From Actinomadura graeca (GTDB lineage Bacteria > Actinomycetota > Actinomycetes > Streptosporangiales > Streptosporangiaceae): DNA of 64,000 bases. The notes below the pieces were generated by a model. The model saw nothing but the letters and a program-made list of their open reading frames with translations. It did no database searches and had not been told where the DNA came from. The number at the start of each line of letters is the position of its first letter. Within the stretch, counting starts at the first letter, position 1. Shown here piece by piece: positions 52,204-61,337 of the stretch. A program made the position numbers and the translations under genes. The DNA lies in assembly GCF_019175365.1 (NCBI RefSeq), contig NZ_CP059572.1, positions 372,001 to 436,000 on the forward strand, written 5' to 3'.

Positions 52204-52871
52204 TCAGCGGCCCAGGCGGGGCAGCACCAGCCCGGTCTCGTACGCCGTCACCACCGCCTGGACCCGGTCGCGCAGCCCCAGCTTGCGCAGGACGCGGCTG
52301 ACGTGGGTCTTGACGGTCTGCTCTCCCCCACCACCAGCCGCGCGGCGATCTCGGCGTTGGTCAGGCCCTCGGCGACCAGCCGCAGCACGTCGGTCTCGCG
52401 GGGCGTCAGCCCCTCCAGCGACGCCGACGGGGGGCGGGGCCGCAGCCGCGCGAACTCCCCGATCAGCCGCCGCGTCACCGCCGGCGCCAGCAGCGCCTCC
52501 CCCGCCGCGACCACCCGCACCGCGTCGAACAGCCGCTCGGCCGTCACGTCCTTGAGCAGGAACCCGCTCGCGCCCGCCACCAGCGCGTCGTAGACGTGCT
52601 CGTCCAGGTCGAACGTGGTCAGCATCAGCACCCGCGGCGCGCCCTCGGCGGCGGCGATCCGGCGGGTGGCCTCGATGCCGTCCATCAACGGCATCCGCAC
52701 GTCCATCAGCACCACGTCCGGGGCGTGCCGGCGGCACGCCGACACCGCCGCCGCGCCGTCGGCGGCGGTCCCCACGACCGCCAGGTCCGGCTGGGTCCCC
52801 AGCAGCGCGCCGAACCCCGCGCGGACCACCTCCTGGTCATCGGCCACCACGACCCGCACCACCGCGGTCAC
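52204..52871 (-). pseudogene. NarL/FixJ response regulator with a frameshift in the DNA-binding domain
   Basis: The receiver (VADDQ, DVVLMDVRMPLMDG, FLLKDVTA) and the start of the LuxR domain (LTPRETDVLRLVAEGLTNAEIAARLVVGE) are read from GTG 52871. The reading frame then breaks, and the expected continuation TVKTHVSRVLRKLGLRDRVQAVVTAYETG is in another frame to the stop at 52204. Removing two bases (one AG of GAGAG, 52321-52325) restores the full 221-residue protein. The intact frame ends in a scrambled tail, so the recognition helix is lost. It may be a real mutation, slippage or sequencing error. GTG overlaps the kinase stop. Confidence 0.85.
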
Positions 52872-54007
52872 GGCGCCCCCGCCCCGCCGGACCCCGCCGG
52901 CAGCGTCGCCCGCACCAGGAACCCGCCGACCGGCCCCGGCCCCGTCCGCAGGTCACCGCCCACGGCCGCCGCGCGCTCGCGCATCCCCAGCAGCCCGTGC
53001 CCCACCCCGCCGGGCGAGGCGCCCGGCCCGGCGCCCTGCGGGGGGCCGGGCCCGTTGTCGCGGACGCTGACCACCAGCGTCTCCCCGGTGTAGTCCAGCT
53101 CCACGTCGACGGCGGCGCCGGGCGCGTGCCGCCGCGCGTTCGTCAGCGCCTCCTGGACGATCCGGTACGCGGTCAGCTCCACGCCGGGGTCCAGCGCCGC
53201 GACCCGCCCCCGCACGATCAGCCGGGTGCCCGCCGCGCCGGAGCCGCGGGTCTCGTCGACCAGGTCCAGCAGCTGCTGCAGGCCCGGCTGCGGACGCCGT
53301 GTCGGCGCGGCGCCGGCGGCCCCGGCGTCCTCGCGCAGGACGCCCAGCAGCCGCCGCATCTCCGTCAGCGCCGTCCGCGCGGTGTCGCCGATCGCCAGCA
53401 GCCGCCTGGCGCCCTCCTCGGGCATCCCGGGCGTGGCCAGCCTCGCCGTCTCGGCCTGCACGGAGATCATCGAGATGTGGTGGGCGACGACGTCGTGCAG
53501 CTCCCGGGCGATGCGGGCGCGCTCACCGCGGGCGGTGTGCTCCAGCAGCGTGTCCTCGAACGCGCGGCGGGAGGCGGCGAGGGCGGCGGCCTCGGCGCGG
53601 CGGCGCCCGATCCGGCGGCGGGCCACCGCCGCCCATGCCACCGCCAGCGCGGCCAGCCCGGCCACCGCGGGCCCGCGGTGCAGCGCCGTCGCCGGGCCCA
53701 CCGCGGCGGTGACCGCGGCGGCGGCGGCCACGGCGTGCTCACCGGCCAGGACCAGCGGCAGCGTGGCGCACAGGTCCAGCAGGATCGCCAGCGGCAGCAC
53801 CGCGCCCGCGCCGCCGGTGCGCAGCACCGCCTCGGCCACCCCCGCCACCGCCAGGCACACCCCCGCCACCGGCCACCACCCGGGCCACGGCCCCCGCTCC
53901 GCCCGCCACCGCACCCGCGATCGCGTGCGGTGCCGTGTCCCCGGGTCGTGCCGTGTCCCCGGCCGGACCGCCGGTCCGGGCCGCGCGCATCCGCCGCCGT
54001 CCCCCAC
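52868..54007 (-). CDS. Sensor histidine kinase (HisKA_3)
   Basis: A 379-residue kinase with four or five membrane helices (about residues 45-130), phospho-His in IARELHDVVAHHISMISVQAE, and ATPase motifs IVQEALTNARRHAPGA and GHGLLGMRERAAAVGG. It is coupled by a GTGA overlap to the frameshifted regulator. GTG 54007 is favoured because CACAAT ends 7 nt upstream; ATG 54016 is three codons earlier but overlaps that box. Divergent from an ABC exporter operon, its likely target. Confidence 0.92.
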   Translation of the reverse strand: MGDGGGCARPGPAVRPGTRHDPGTRHRTRSRVRWRAERGPWPGWWPVAGVCLAVAGVAEAVLRTGGAGAVLPLAILLDLCATLPLVLAGEHAVAAAAAVTAAVGPATALHRGPAVAGLAALAVAWAAVARRRIGRRRAEAAALAASRRAFEDTLLEHTARGERARIARELHDVVAHHISMISVQAETARLATPGMPEEGARRLLAIGDTARTALTEMRRLLGVLREDAGAAGAAPTRRPQPGLQQLLDLVDETRGSGAAGTRLIVRGRVAALDPGVELTAYRIVQEALTNARRHAPGAAVDVELDYTGETLVVSVRDNGPGPPQGAGPGASPGGVGHGLLGMRERAAAVGGDLRTGPGPVGGFLVRATLPAGSGGAGAP

Positions 54008-54027
54008 GCACGCCATTGTGGCGTGCG
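54007..54027. promoter_or_regulatory. Perfect inverted repeat at the kinase start
   Basis: CGCACGCCA-TTG-TGGCGTGCG: 9-bp arms with a 3-bp centre. It covers the putative -10 and start codon of the leftward kinase gene and lies 115 bp upstream of the rightward ABC operon. It could be an operator or a translation-blocking hairpin. Confidence 0.55.
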
Positions 54028-54142
54028 CGGCGCCGCCGCGGCGTCCCTCCCGCGGGGGACGCGCCTCCCCCGGCCCGCGCCGCGCGGGACGCCACCGCGG
54101 CGTGATGACCCGGCGGGGCGCCGGTCCGTAGCCTCCGGTGGC

Positions 54143-55123
54143 ATGGAGGCAACCATCGAAGTGCGGGGCCTGCGCAAGCGGTACGGGCCCGCCGTCGCCG
54201 TGGACGGCCTGACGTTCACCGCCGCCCCGGGCCGCGTCACCGGGTTCGTCGGCCCCAACGGCGCCGGCAAGTCCACCACCATGCGGATCATCCTCGGGCT
54301 GGACCGGCCCGACGCGGGGACGGCGCTGGTCGGCGGGCGGCCCTACCGGTCGCTGCGGACCCCGCTGTGCGCCCTCGGCGCGATGCTGGACGCGGCGGCC
54401 GTGCACCCGGCCCGGCGCGCCCGCGACCACCTGCTGTGGCTGGCCCACGCCAACGGGCTGCCCGCCCGCCGGGTGGACGAGGTGATCGAGATGGCCGGGC
54501 TGACCCGCGCCGCCGGGCGCGCCGCCGGCCGGTTCTCCCTCGGCATGCGCCAGCGGCTCGGCATCGCCGCCGCGCTGCTGGGCGACCCGCCCGTCCTGAT
54601 GTTCGACGAGCCCGTCAACGGCCTGGACCCCGAGGGGATCGTCTGGATCCGGGGGCTGCTGCGCTCGCTGGCCGCCGAGGGCCGCGCGGTGCTGGTGTCC
54701 AGCCACCTGATGAGCGAGCTGGAGGGCGGCGCCGACCACCTGGTGGTGATCGGCCGGGGCCGCGTCATCGCCGACGTCGCCGTCGGGGAACTGCTGGCCG
54801 CCGCGTCCGGCGGGCGGGTCGAGCTGCGCACCACCGGCCGCCAGGAGGCGATGACGGTGCTGGCCCGCGCGGGCGCCGAGGTCGCCGCGGGGGGCGGCGG
54901 GGCCGTCACCGTCTCCGGGCTGTCCTCCGAGCAGGTCATCGCGGCGCTCACCGGCGCCGGAGTGCCCTTCACCGGCGTCTCCGAGCACCGCGCGACGCTG
55001 GAGGAGGCGTACATGGAGCTGACCCGCGACGCGGTGGAGTTCCGCGCCGTCACCGGCCGCACCGTCCCCGCCCGGGACGGCGCGGACGGTGCGGACGGCG
55101 GGGACTGCGGGGAGGAGGCATGA
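54143..55123 (+). CDS. ABC exporter ATP-binding protein
   Basis: A 326-residue ATPase: Walker A GPNGAGKST, signature FSLGMRQRLGIAAALLGDP, Walker B VLMFDEPVNGLDPEG, and the C-terminal extension ending ATLEEAYMELTRDA. Highly similar in sequence to the ATPase at 24022-24972, so the two modules are paralogous. TAGCCT lies 8 nt before ATG 54143, a leaderless arrangement. Overlaps the next permease gene by 4 bp. Confidence 0.95.
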   Translation: MEATIEVRGLRKRYGPAVAVDGLTFTAAPGRVTGFVGPNGAGKSTTMRIILGLDRPDAGTALVGGRPYRSLRTPLCALGAMLDAAAVHPARRARDHLLWLAHANGLPARRVDEVIEMAGLTRAAGRAAGRFSLGMRQRLGIAAALLGDPPVLMFDEPVNGLDPEGIVWIRGLLRSLAAEGRAVLVSSHLMSELEGGADHLVVIGRGRVIADVAVGELLAAASGGRVELRTTGRQEAMTVLARAGAEVAAGGGGAVTVSGLSSEQVIAALTGAGVPFTGVSEHRATLEEAYMELTRDAVEFRAVTGRTVPARDGADGADGGDCGEEA

Positions 55124-56562
55124 CCACCGCCGCGCCCTACCGCAGCACCGTCCAGGCGCAGGCCCGCGACGGGTTCGGGCGGCTGCTGCGGGCCGAGTGG
55201 ACCAAGCTGCGGTCGGTGCCGCGCTGGATGCTCACCCTCGCGGCGTCGGTTCTGGTGACCGTCCTGGTCGCGCTGCTGATCGCGGCCGGGGCACGGACCT
55301 CCGGCAGCGGCGGCGGGGAGAGGCCGCCCGCCGCGGGCATCACCGACCAGGGGCACCTGACCTACCGGACGATGACCGGCGACGGGACGCTGGTCGCCCG
55401 CGTCGCCTCCCAGGACGGCGGCCACGCCTGGGCCAAGGCCGGCCTCATGATCCGCGGGGACGTGCGGCGCGGCGCGCCCTACGCGGCCATCGCGGTGACC
55501 CCCGGGCACGGCGTGCGGATGCAGACCGGCTACCGGCCCGGCGGCGCGGGCGCCGCGTCCGGCGGCGCCGCCCCCCGCTGGCTCAGGCTGACCCGCGCCG
55601 GGACGACCGTGACCGGCTACGAGTCCGCCGACGGCCGGGCCTGGCGGCGCGTCGGCGCGGTCCGCCTCGCCGGGCTGCCCGCCACGGCCGCCGCGGGCCT
55701 GTTCGTGGCCGTCCCCGACACCGTCCGGGTCCGGCGGAGCTTCGGCGGCGAGACCGTCTCCGGGGAACCCGCCGACACCCGCGCCACCTTCGACGGTGTC
55801 GCCCTCACCCCCTCCTCCGGCGCCGCCGCGGGGCCGTGGCACGACCGCGGCGGCCCCGGCGGGACGGCGGGCGGGCGGCCGGACGGGTCCCGGCGGGACG
55901 GCGGCGCGTTCACCCTGGCCGGGTCCGGGGACGTCGGCCCCGACCTGTTCGCCGACGACATCACCCAGACCACCCTCACCGGCGTGCTGATCGGGCAGAC
56001 CGCCGTCGTCGCGCTCGCCGTGCTGTTCGTCACCGCCGAGTACCGGCGCGGGACGATCCGCACCACCTTCGCGGCCAGTCCCCGCCGCGGCCGGGTCCTG
56101 GCCGCCAAGGCGGTGGTCGCCGGGTCCGCGGCGTTCGCCGCCGGGCTCGCCGCCGTCTCCGCGTCGCTGCTGCTGGCCGCGCCGGTGCTGCGCTCGCACG
56201 GGATGGCGCCGCCGCCTCTCACCGACGGCCCGGTGCTGCGCGCGGCGGCCGGCACCGCCGCGCTGCTCGCCGTCATCGCGGTGTTCAGCCTGGCGATGGC
56301 CACGATCATGCGGCGCAGCGCGCCCGCGATCACCGTGGTCCTGCTGCTGCTCCTCGTCCCGCAGATCGTCGCGACCGGCCTGCCGGTTCCGGCGGCGCGG
56401 TGGGTGGAGCGGCTCACGCCCGCCGCCGGGTTCGCGATCCAGCGGACCCTGCACCGCTACGACACCGCCATCGGCCCCTGGGCCGGCTTCGGGGTGCTGT
56501 GCGCCTACACCGCGTGCGCGCTGGCCGCGGCGGCGTGGCTGCTGAAACGGCGGGACGCGTGA
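55120..56562 (+). CDS. ABC-2 permease with inserted lectin/DUF1349-like extracytoplasmic domain
   Basis: A 480-residue permease. The first helix (AEWTKLRSVPRWMLTLAASVLVTVLVALLI) is followed by about 160 residues (75-235) predicted outside. This part resembles a concanavalin-like beta-sandwich of the DUF1349 type: AWAKAGLMIRGDVRRGAPYAAIAVTPGHGVRMQ, WLRLTRAGTTVTGYESADGRAWRRVG. The remaining five helices then follow (TTLTGVLIGQTAVVALAVLF, TAEYRRGTIRTTF). Such an insert is unusual for the family and suggests carbohydrate or cell-wall sensing. Start and stop both overlap neighbours. Confidence 0.88.
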   Translation: MTTAAPYRSTVQAQARDGFGRLLRAEWTKLRSVPRWMLTLAASVLVTVLVALLIAAGARTSGSGGGERPPAAGITDQGHLTYRTMTGDGTLVARVASQDGGHAWAKAGLMIRGDVRRGAPYAAIAVTPGHGVRMQTGYRPGGAGAASGGAAPRWLRLTRAGTTVTGYESADGRAWRRVGAVRLAGLPATAAAGLFVAVPDTVRVRRSFGGETVSGEPADTRATFDGVALTPSSGAAAGPWHDRGGPGGTAGGRPDGSRRDGGAFTLAGSGDVGPDLFADDITQTTLTGVLIGQTAVVALAVLFVTAEYRRGTIRTTFAASPRRGRVLAAKAVVAGSAAFAAGLAAVSASLLLAAPVLRSHGMAPPPLTDGPVLRAAAGTAALLAVIAVFSLAMATIMRRSAPAITVVLLLLLVPQIVATGLPVPAARWVERLTPAAGFAIQRTLHRYDTAIGPWAGFGVLCAYTACALAAAAWLLKRRDA

Positions 56563-57356
56563 GCGCGCCCGCCTCCGCGCTGCGCGCCGAGTGGACGAAG
56601 CTGCGGACGCTGCCGAGCACCGCGTGGCTGCTGCTCGCCCTGACCGCGGCGACCGTCGCGGTGGGCGCGGCGGTCACCGGCTCCGTCGACACCTCCCACT
56701 GCGACACCCCCGCCGGGTGCGCGGAGGACACCCCGAGGCTGGCGCTGTCGGGCGTCCAGGCCGGGCAGGTCGCCGCGGTCGTCCTCGGGGCCCTGGCCGT
56801 CGGCGGGGAGTACGCGACCGGGACGATCGCCGCGACACTGGCGGCGGTGCCCCGCCGGGCCACGGTGCTGCTCGCCAAGGCCGCCGTGGTCGGCGCGGCC
56901 GTCGCCGCCGCCGGGACCGCCGCGGTGCTGGCCTCGCTCGCCGCCGCCCGGCTGCTCCTGCCGCGCGGCGGGTTCACCGCCGCGCACGGCTACCCGCCGC
57001 TGTCGCCCGCCGACGGGCCCACCGCCCGCGCCGCGCTCGGGACGGTCCTCTACCTCGTCCTGGTCGCGCTGCTGTCCCTGGGCGCCGCCGCCGCGCTGCG
57101 CGACTCCGCCGGAGCGATCACCGGCGTGCTGACGGTGCTGTGGATCGTCCCGGCCGTCACCCCGTTCGTCGGCGACCCCGCCTGGCGCGACCGGCTGGAC
57201 AGGTACGCGCCGATGTCGGCCGGCCTCGCCGCCCGGTCGACCCGGGCCCTGGACACGCTGCCGATCGGCCCGTGGGCGGGCCTCGGCCTGCTCGCCGCCT
57301 ACGCCGCCGCGGCCCTGGCGATCGGGGGTGCGCTGTTCACGGCCCGCGACGCCTGA
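56559..57356 (+). CDS. ABC-2 type exporter permease
   Basis: A 265-residue six-helix permease: LRAEWTKLRTLPSTAWLLLAL, GGEYATGTIAATLAAVPRRATVLLAK, terminal LFTARDA. The external loop between helices 1 and 2 holds two cysteines (SHCDTPAGCAED), perhaps disulfide-bonded. GTG 56559 overlaps the preceding stop, so the ATPase and both permeases form one co-translated exporter, possibly a heterodimer. Confidence 0.92.
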   Translation: MSAPASALRAEWTKLRTLPSTAWLLLALTAATVAVGAAVTGSVDTSHCDTPAGCAEDTPRLALSGVQAGQVAAVVLGALAVGGEYATGTIAATLAAVPRRATVLLAKAAVVGAAVAAAGTAAVLASLAAARLLLPRGGFTAAHGYPPLSPADGPTARAALGTVLYLVLVALLSLGAAAALRDSAGAITGVLTVLWIVPAVTPFVGDPAWRDRLDRYAPMSAGLAARSTRALDTLPIGPWAGLGLLAAYAAAALAIGGALFTARDA

Positions 57357-57406
57357 GCACCCGTGGCCCCCGACTGGCGAGGGACGTCGCCCGGGGAGAA
57401 CGTCCG

Positions 57407-57997
57407 TCAGGCGCGGGACGGGCTGCTGCCGCCGCCCCCGGCCCGTCCCCCCGCGCCGCCGGACGGCCCGGCGTCGTCGTCGATCACCTCACCGCGCACC
57501 ACCGGCCCCTGCGGGGTCCCGTCGCCGCCGCGCCCCGCCTCCGGCGACCCGGGCACGCCGAAAGGGCCGCCCCCCAGGCCGCCGAGCCCGCCGAGCCCGG
57601 GCGGGAACGCCCCGGCGCGCGCCTCGGCCAGCCGGACCCGCCGCGCCGCGTACCGGCCCAGGGCCCGCCGCACCAGCGGCCGGGTGAACGGCAGCACGAA
57701 CAGCAGGCCCAGCGCGTCGGTCACGAACCCGGGCGTCAGAAGCAGCACCCCGCCGGCCATCACCAGCGCCGCGTCCGCCAGCTCCCGGTCGGGCATCACC
57801 CCGCGGCCGAACGTCTCCTGCAGCGCCCGCCAGGCGCGGCGCCCCTCACGGCGCACGATCCACGCGCCCAGCAGCGTTTCGGCGGCCAGCAGCCCGGCCG
57901 TGGGCCACGCCCCGATCTCCTGCCCGACCTGGACGATCACGTAGATCTCCACGACCGGCAGCAGCAGGAACGCCAGGACCAGTGCGAACGGCAGCAT
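57407..57997 (-). CDS. fxsA: FxsA family membrane protein
   Basis: A 196-residue protein. The FxsA domain is clear: LPVVEIYVIVQVGQEIGAWPTAGLLAAETLLGAWIVRREGRRAW and ADAALVMAGGVLLLTPGFVTDALGLLFVLPFTRPLVRR. The C-terminal 60 residues are Gly/Pro-rich with a GLGG repeat. FxsA is known for suppressing F-exclusion of phage T7 when overproduced; native role unclear. GGAG precedes ATG 57997. Lies downstream of the mannosyltransferase/Lnt pair on the same strand. Confidence 0.94.
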   Translation of the reverse strand: MLPFALVLAFLLLPVVEIYVIVQVGQEIGAWPTAGLLAAETLLGAWIVRREGRRAWRALQETFGRGVMPDRELADAALVMAGGVLLLTPGFVTDALGLLFVLPFTRPLVRRALGRYAARRVRLAEARAGAFPPGLGGLGGLGGGPFGVPGSPEAGRGGDGTPQGPVVRGEVIDDDAGPSGGAGGRAGGGGSSPSRA

Positions 57998-58084
57998 GGC
58001 TCCATCTTCGGGTTGCGGAACGTCCTCCCCCTGTCCAACGCCGGACGGGCCCCGAACGTTTCCCGCAGCGCCGGTCGGCGCCGG

Positions 58085-58855
58085 TCAGCGCAGGGAGCCG
58101 CCGCCGGGCGGGCGCCGCCCGCGGATCCGGCCGACCCGGTCCGACACCCCCCACTGGGTGATCCGCAGCGCCGCCTCGGCCATGACGTCCCGGCTCATCT
58201 TGCTCGTGCCGTGCACCCGCTCCACGAACGTGATCGGGACCTCCACCACCCGCAGGCCCCGGTGCAGCGCCCGCAGCGCCAGGTCGATCTGGAAGCAGTA
58301 GCCGCGCGACTCCACCCCCTCCAGCCCGATCTTCTCCAGCGTCGCGGCGCGGAACGCCCGGAAGCCGCCGGTGGCGTCGTGCAGGTGGAAGCCCAGCATC
58401 AGCCGCGCGTAGGTGTTGGCGCCCCGCGACAGCGCCTCGCGCCGCTTGGGCCAGTTCAGCACCTTCCCACCCGGCACCCAGCGGGCGCCGATCACCAGGT
58501 CGGCGTCCTCCAGCGCCGCCAGCAGCCGCGGCAGCTCCTCGGGCTGGTGGGAGCCGTCGGCGTCCATCTCCACCATCACGTCGTAGCCGTGCTCGGCCGC
58601 CCACCCGAACCCGGCGATGTAGGCGGCGCCCAGGCCGTCCTTGCCGGTGCGGTGCAGGACCTTCACCTGCGCGTCCGCCGCGGCCAGCGCGTCGGCGGCC
58701 TCGCCCGTCCCGTCGGGGCTGGCGTCGTCGACGACCAGCACGTCCACCGGCGGCACCGCCGCCCGCACCCGCCCGACGATGTCCTCGATGTTGTCCCGCT
58801 CGTTGTACGTCGGGATGATCACGAGCACCCGGCCGAGGTCGGCTGGGATCTCCAT
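58085..58855 (-). CDS. ppm1: Polyprenol monophosphomannose synthase (DPM1-like GT2)
   Basis: A 256-residue GT-A glycosyltransferase. VIIPTYNERDNIEDIV, VLVVDDASPDGTGEAAD (nucleotide site), EMDADGSHQPEELPRLL (DxD) and GGFRAFRAATLEKIGL are the DPM1 signatures. It transfers mannose from GDP-mannose to polyprenyl phosphate to feed lipoglycan and protein O-mannosylation. No membrane helix, so it relies on the adjacent Lnt-like protein or lipid contact. It begins 5 bp after the lnt stop. In mycobacteria the two activities are fused in Ppm1, which fits the order here. Confidence 0.95.
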   Translation of the reverse strand: MEIPADLGRVLVIIPTYNERDNIEDIVGRVRAAVPPVDVLVVDDASPDGTGEAADALAAADAQVKVLHRTGKDGLGAAYIAGFGWAAEHGYDVMVEMDADGSHQPEELPRLLAALEDADLVIGARWVPGGKVLNWPKRREALSRGANTYARLMLGFHLHDATGGFRAFRAATLEKIGLEGVESRGYCFQIDLALRALHRGLRVVEVPITFVERVHGTSKMSRDVMAEAALRITQWGVSDRVGRIRGRRPPGGGSLR

Positions 58856-58860
58856 CGGTG

Positions 58861-60534
58861 TCAATTCCCCTCGTTCTTTCTGGACGTTGACCACGCCGCC
58901 GCGCAGACCGCCCCCAGGCCCAGCGCCGCGAGCACCCATTCGGGCGCCTCCCCCAGCCGGTCCGACAGCGTGCGCGACGTGCGCGCCGGCACGCGGGCGA
59001 CCTGGACGTCGGGGACGAACTCGCGCGACCGGCCGACCATCCGGCCGTCCGGCGCGACGATCGCGCTGATGCCGCTCGTCGCGGCGACCAGCATGGCACG
59101 GCCGTGCTCCACCGCCCGCAGCCGCGACATAGCGATCTGCTGCGGGGGCAGGCTGGTGCGGCCGTAGGTGGCGTTGTTGGTCTGGACGACCAGGACGTTC
59201 CCGCGCGAGACGTCCCGGACCTCCTTGTCGTAGGCCACCTCGAAACAGATCACGTCGCCGATGTCGACCGGCCCGAGCCGCATCACCCCCGACCGGGTGC
59301 CCCGGGCGAAGTCGCGGGGGATCCGCTCGAAGCGCGTGATCAGCTTGGTGAGGACGTCGCGGAACGGCAGGTACTCACCGAACGGCACCGGATGCCGCTT
59401 GACGTAGTAGTCGCCGGGGCCGCTCCGCGGGTCCCACACGATCCCGCGGTTCTCGACCTTCTTCCCGTCGGGGGTATCGGTGAGCGCGCCGACCAGCACC
59501 GGCACCCCGATGTCGCGGACGGCGCCGTCGATCGCGGCGTACGCCTCGGGCTCGGTGTAGGGGTCCAGGTCGCTGGCGTTCTCGGGCCACACCACCAGCT
59601 CGGGCCTGGCGGCCTTCCCCGCGCGGACCCGCGCGGCCAGCTCGTGGGTGCGCTGGACGTGGTTGTTCAGCACGGCCTTCCGCTGCCCCAGAAAATCCAG
59701 CCCGAGGCGCGGCACGTTCCCCTGGACCACCGCCACCGTGACCGGGCGCCCCGACGTCGGCGTGGGGATCAGCGTCCCGCCGCCGACGATCGCCGCGCCC
59801 ACGGCGAGGGCCGCGCACGCCGGGACCGCCGACGCCGCCGCGGCCCGCCGCGTCCTGCCCGCCGGCGCGCCACCACCGCCGGTCTCCGCATCGGGGGCGG
59901 AGCGTGCCGCCGTGCGCGCGCGCAGCGCGGCCACGACGGCGTACGCCAGGAGCCCGCCGATCAGGGCGGTCAGGAACGACACCAGGGGCGCGCCGCCCCA
60001 CGAGGCGTAGGGCGTCAGCGGCGTCGCGGTCTGGCTGAAGGCCAGCCGCGCCCACGGGAACCCGCCGAACGGGACCCGGCCGCGCAGGAGTTCCTCGCCG
60101 ACCCACAGTCCCGCGGTCCACACCGGCCAGCCGGGCAGCCGCGTCACCAGCGCGATCCCGGCGCCGAGCGGCAGGAAGTAGGCGGCCTGGACCAGGCTCA
60201 GCAGCACCCAGCCGTCCGGCCCGATCTTGATGATGCCGTCCAGGACGGGCAGGAAGAACGCGGCGCCGCCCACGAAAGCGAGCCATGCCCCGGTGCGGGC
60301 GGCCCGCCCGCGGATCGCCAGGGTGAGCAGCGCGACCCCCAGCGGCGCGAGCGGGGTGAGGTCGGCGGGCGGGAACGCCGGCCACATCACCAGGCCCCCG
60401 GCGGCCGCCAGCAGCGTCCGCGGCCAGCCGGCCCGGCCGCCGCGGCGCAGGCGCGCCAGCCGTCCCGGGCCCTCGCCCCGGGCCGGGCCGGCGGCCGGCG
60501 GGCGTTCCGGGAGGGTCTCCTGGGCCAACTCCAC
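58861..60534 (-). CDS. lnt: Apolipoprotein N-acyltransferase
   Basis: A 557-residue protein: about seven N-terminal helices, then a nitrilase-like domain. The catalytic triad is Glu in LVVWPENASD, Lys in YYVKRHPVPFGEYLP and Cys in VICFEVAYD; TNNATYGRTSLPPQQIAMSRLRAVEHGR is also canonical. It N-acylates the lipidated Cys of lipoproteins. GTG 60534 was chosen because TAGCGT at 60563-60568 would start transcription at about 60556, excluding the longer N-terminus that the open frame allows. Operon with ppm1. Confidence 0.94.
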   Translation of the reverse strand: MELAQETLPERPPAAGPARGEGPGRLARLRRGGRAGWPRTLLAAAGGLVMWPAFPPADLTPLAPLGVALLTLAIRGRAARTGAWLAFVGGAAFFLPVLDGIIKIGPDGWVLLSLVQAAYFLPLGAGIALVTRLPGWPVWTAGLWVGEELLRGRVPFGGFPWARLAFSQTATPLTPYASWGGAPLVSFLTALIGGLLAYAVVAALRARTAARSAPDAETGGGGAPAGRTRRAAAASAVPACAALAVGAAIVGGGTLIPTPTSGRPVTVAVVQGNVPRLGLDFLGQRKAVLNNHVQRTHELAARVRAGKAARPELVVWPENASDLDPYTEPEAYAAIDGAVRDIGVPVLVGALTDTPDGKKVENRGIVWDPRSGPGDYYVKRHPVPFGEYLPFRDVLTKLITRFERIPRDFARGTRSGVMRLGPVDIGDVICFEVAYDKEVRDVSRGNVLVVQTNNATYGRTSLPPQQIAMSRLRAVEHGRAMLVAATSGISAIVAPDGRMVGRSREFVPDVQVARVPARTSRTLSDRLGEAPEWVLAALGLGAVCAAAWSTSRKNEGN

Positions 60535-61337
60535 ACCTCGTTCGCTCGGTCTGCTGGCGGGAACGCTACCGGCCCGCGGGCACCACGGCGACCACGACCC
60601 GGCCGCCGGCACCATCATCGCGCGCCCGGACCGGATCCGCTCCATCCGGAAGTGAGCGACATCCAACCGAAACGAGGAGAAGCCCCCAGAAGGGCCCCGG
60701 AACGGGCCGGGAAGAACAGGGCGGGCCGAACGGGCGGGACGGAAGGCGACGCGGCCCCCGGAACGGTCCCGCGCGCGGATCGGGACCGGTCGAACCGGCC
60801 CGGGAACCGGTTCCGGGACCGGGCCGGTCTCTTGTGGAGGACGACCCCCCACACCCCCGGAACGGTCCGGTTTCGGGACCGGGCCGGAGCCGGGCAGGGG
60901 CCCTTCCCGGGACCGGGACACGGAAGAGGGCCCGCGACATCCGTCGGGCCGGAGCCGCCCCACAGGCTGTGGGAACGGTCACTCCGTTTTCTACTGGATG
61001 TCCGGGCCCTTCCCGGGTCCAAGCCCCCGCGCGATCGGGCGACTCCGCTCGGACACGGCTTGCGGGTCACCGCACTGGCTCGGACGGGCGGTGCGCCATC
61101 CGCGTCCGTCCCGTCGCGGCGCGGTGCCCCGTGGCGCCCCGGGCGGCCGATCGGTGAGTCCCGTGCTGGACTGCTGCAAAACTACCGGCTTCCCCGTCCT
61201 TGTCAACCGCCGCATGTTCTGCGGCGACTCACTGTTTCCCCAGTTCAGAGCCATGATCGGGGTACGCCGACATTTCGGTCGCGGCGGGCCCCCGCCGGGA
61301 GGCGGGGCGGAGGGCCCCGGCCCGTTCCGGCGACGGG
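60535..61337. other. Long non-coding region with imperfect repeats and a candidate terminator
   Basis: About 800 bp without a convincing gene. A 15-mer (CCCCCGGAACGGTCC) occurs at 60755 and 60854; TCGGGACCGGGCCGG-like segments occur at 60812 and 60872; GGGCCCTTCCCGGG variants near 60898 and 61007. CCCCGCC/GGCGGGG (61290-61307) could terminate the leftward kam-kal transcript. The lnt -10 is at 60563-60568. Confidence 0.6.

Noticed and set aside
58861..60963. Longer Lnt start using the whole open frame
   Set aside because: The extra 140 residues are low-complexity Pro/Arg/Gly sequence, and a TAGCGT -10 at 60563-60568 places the transcript start downstream of them.
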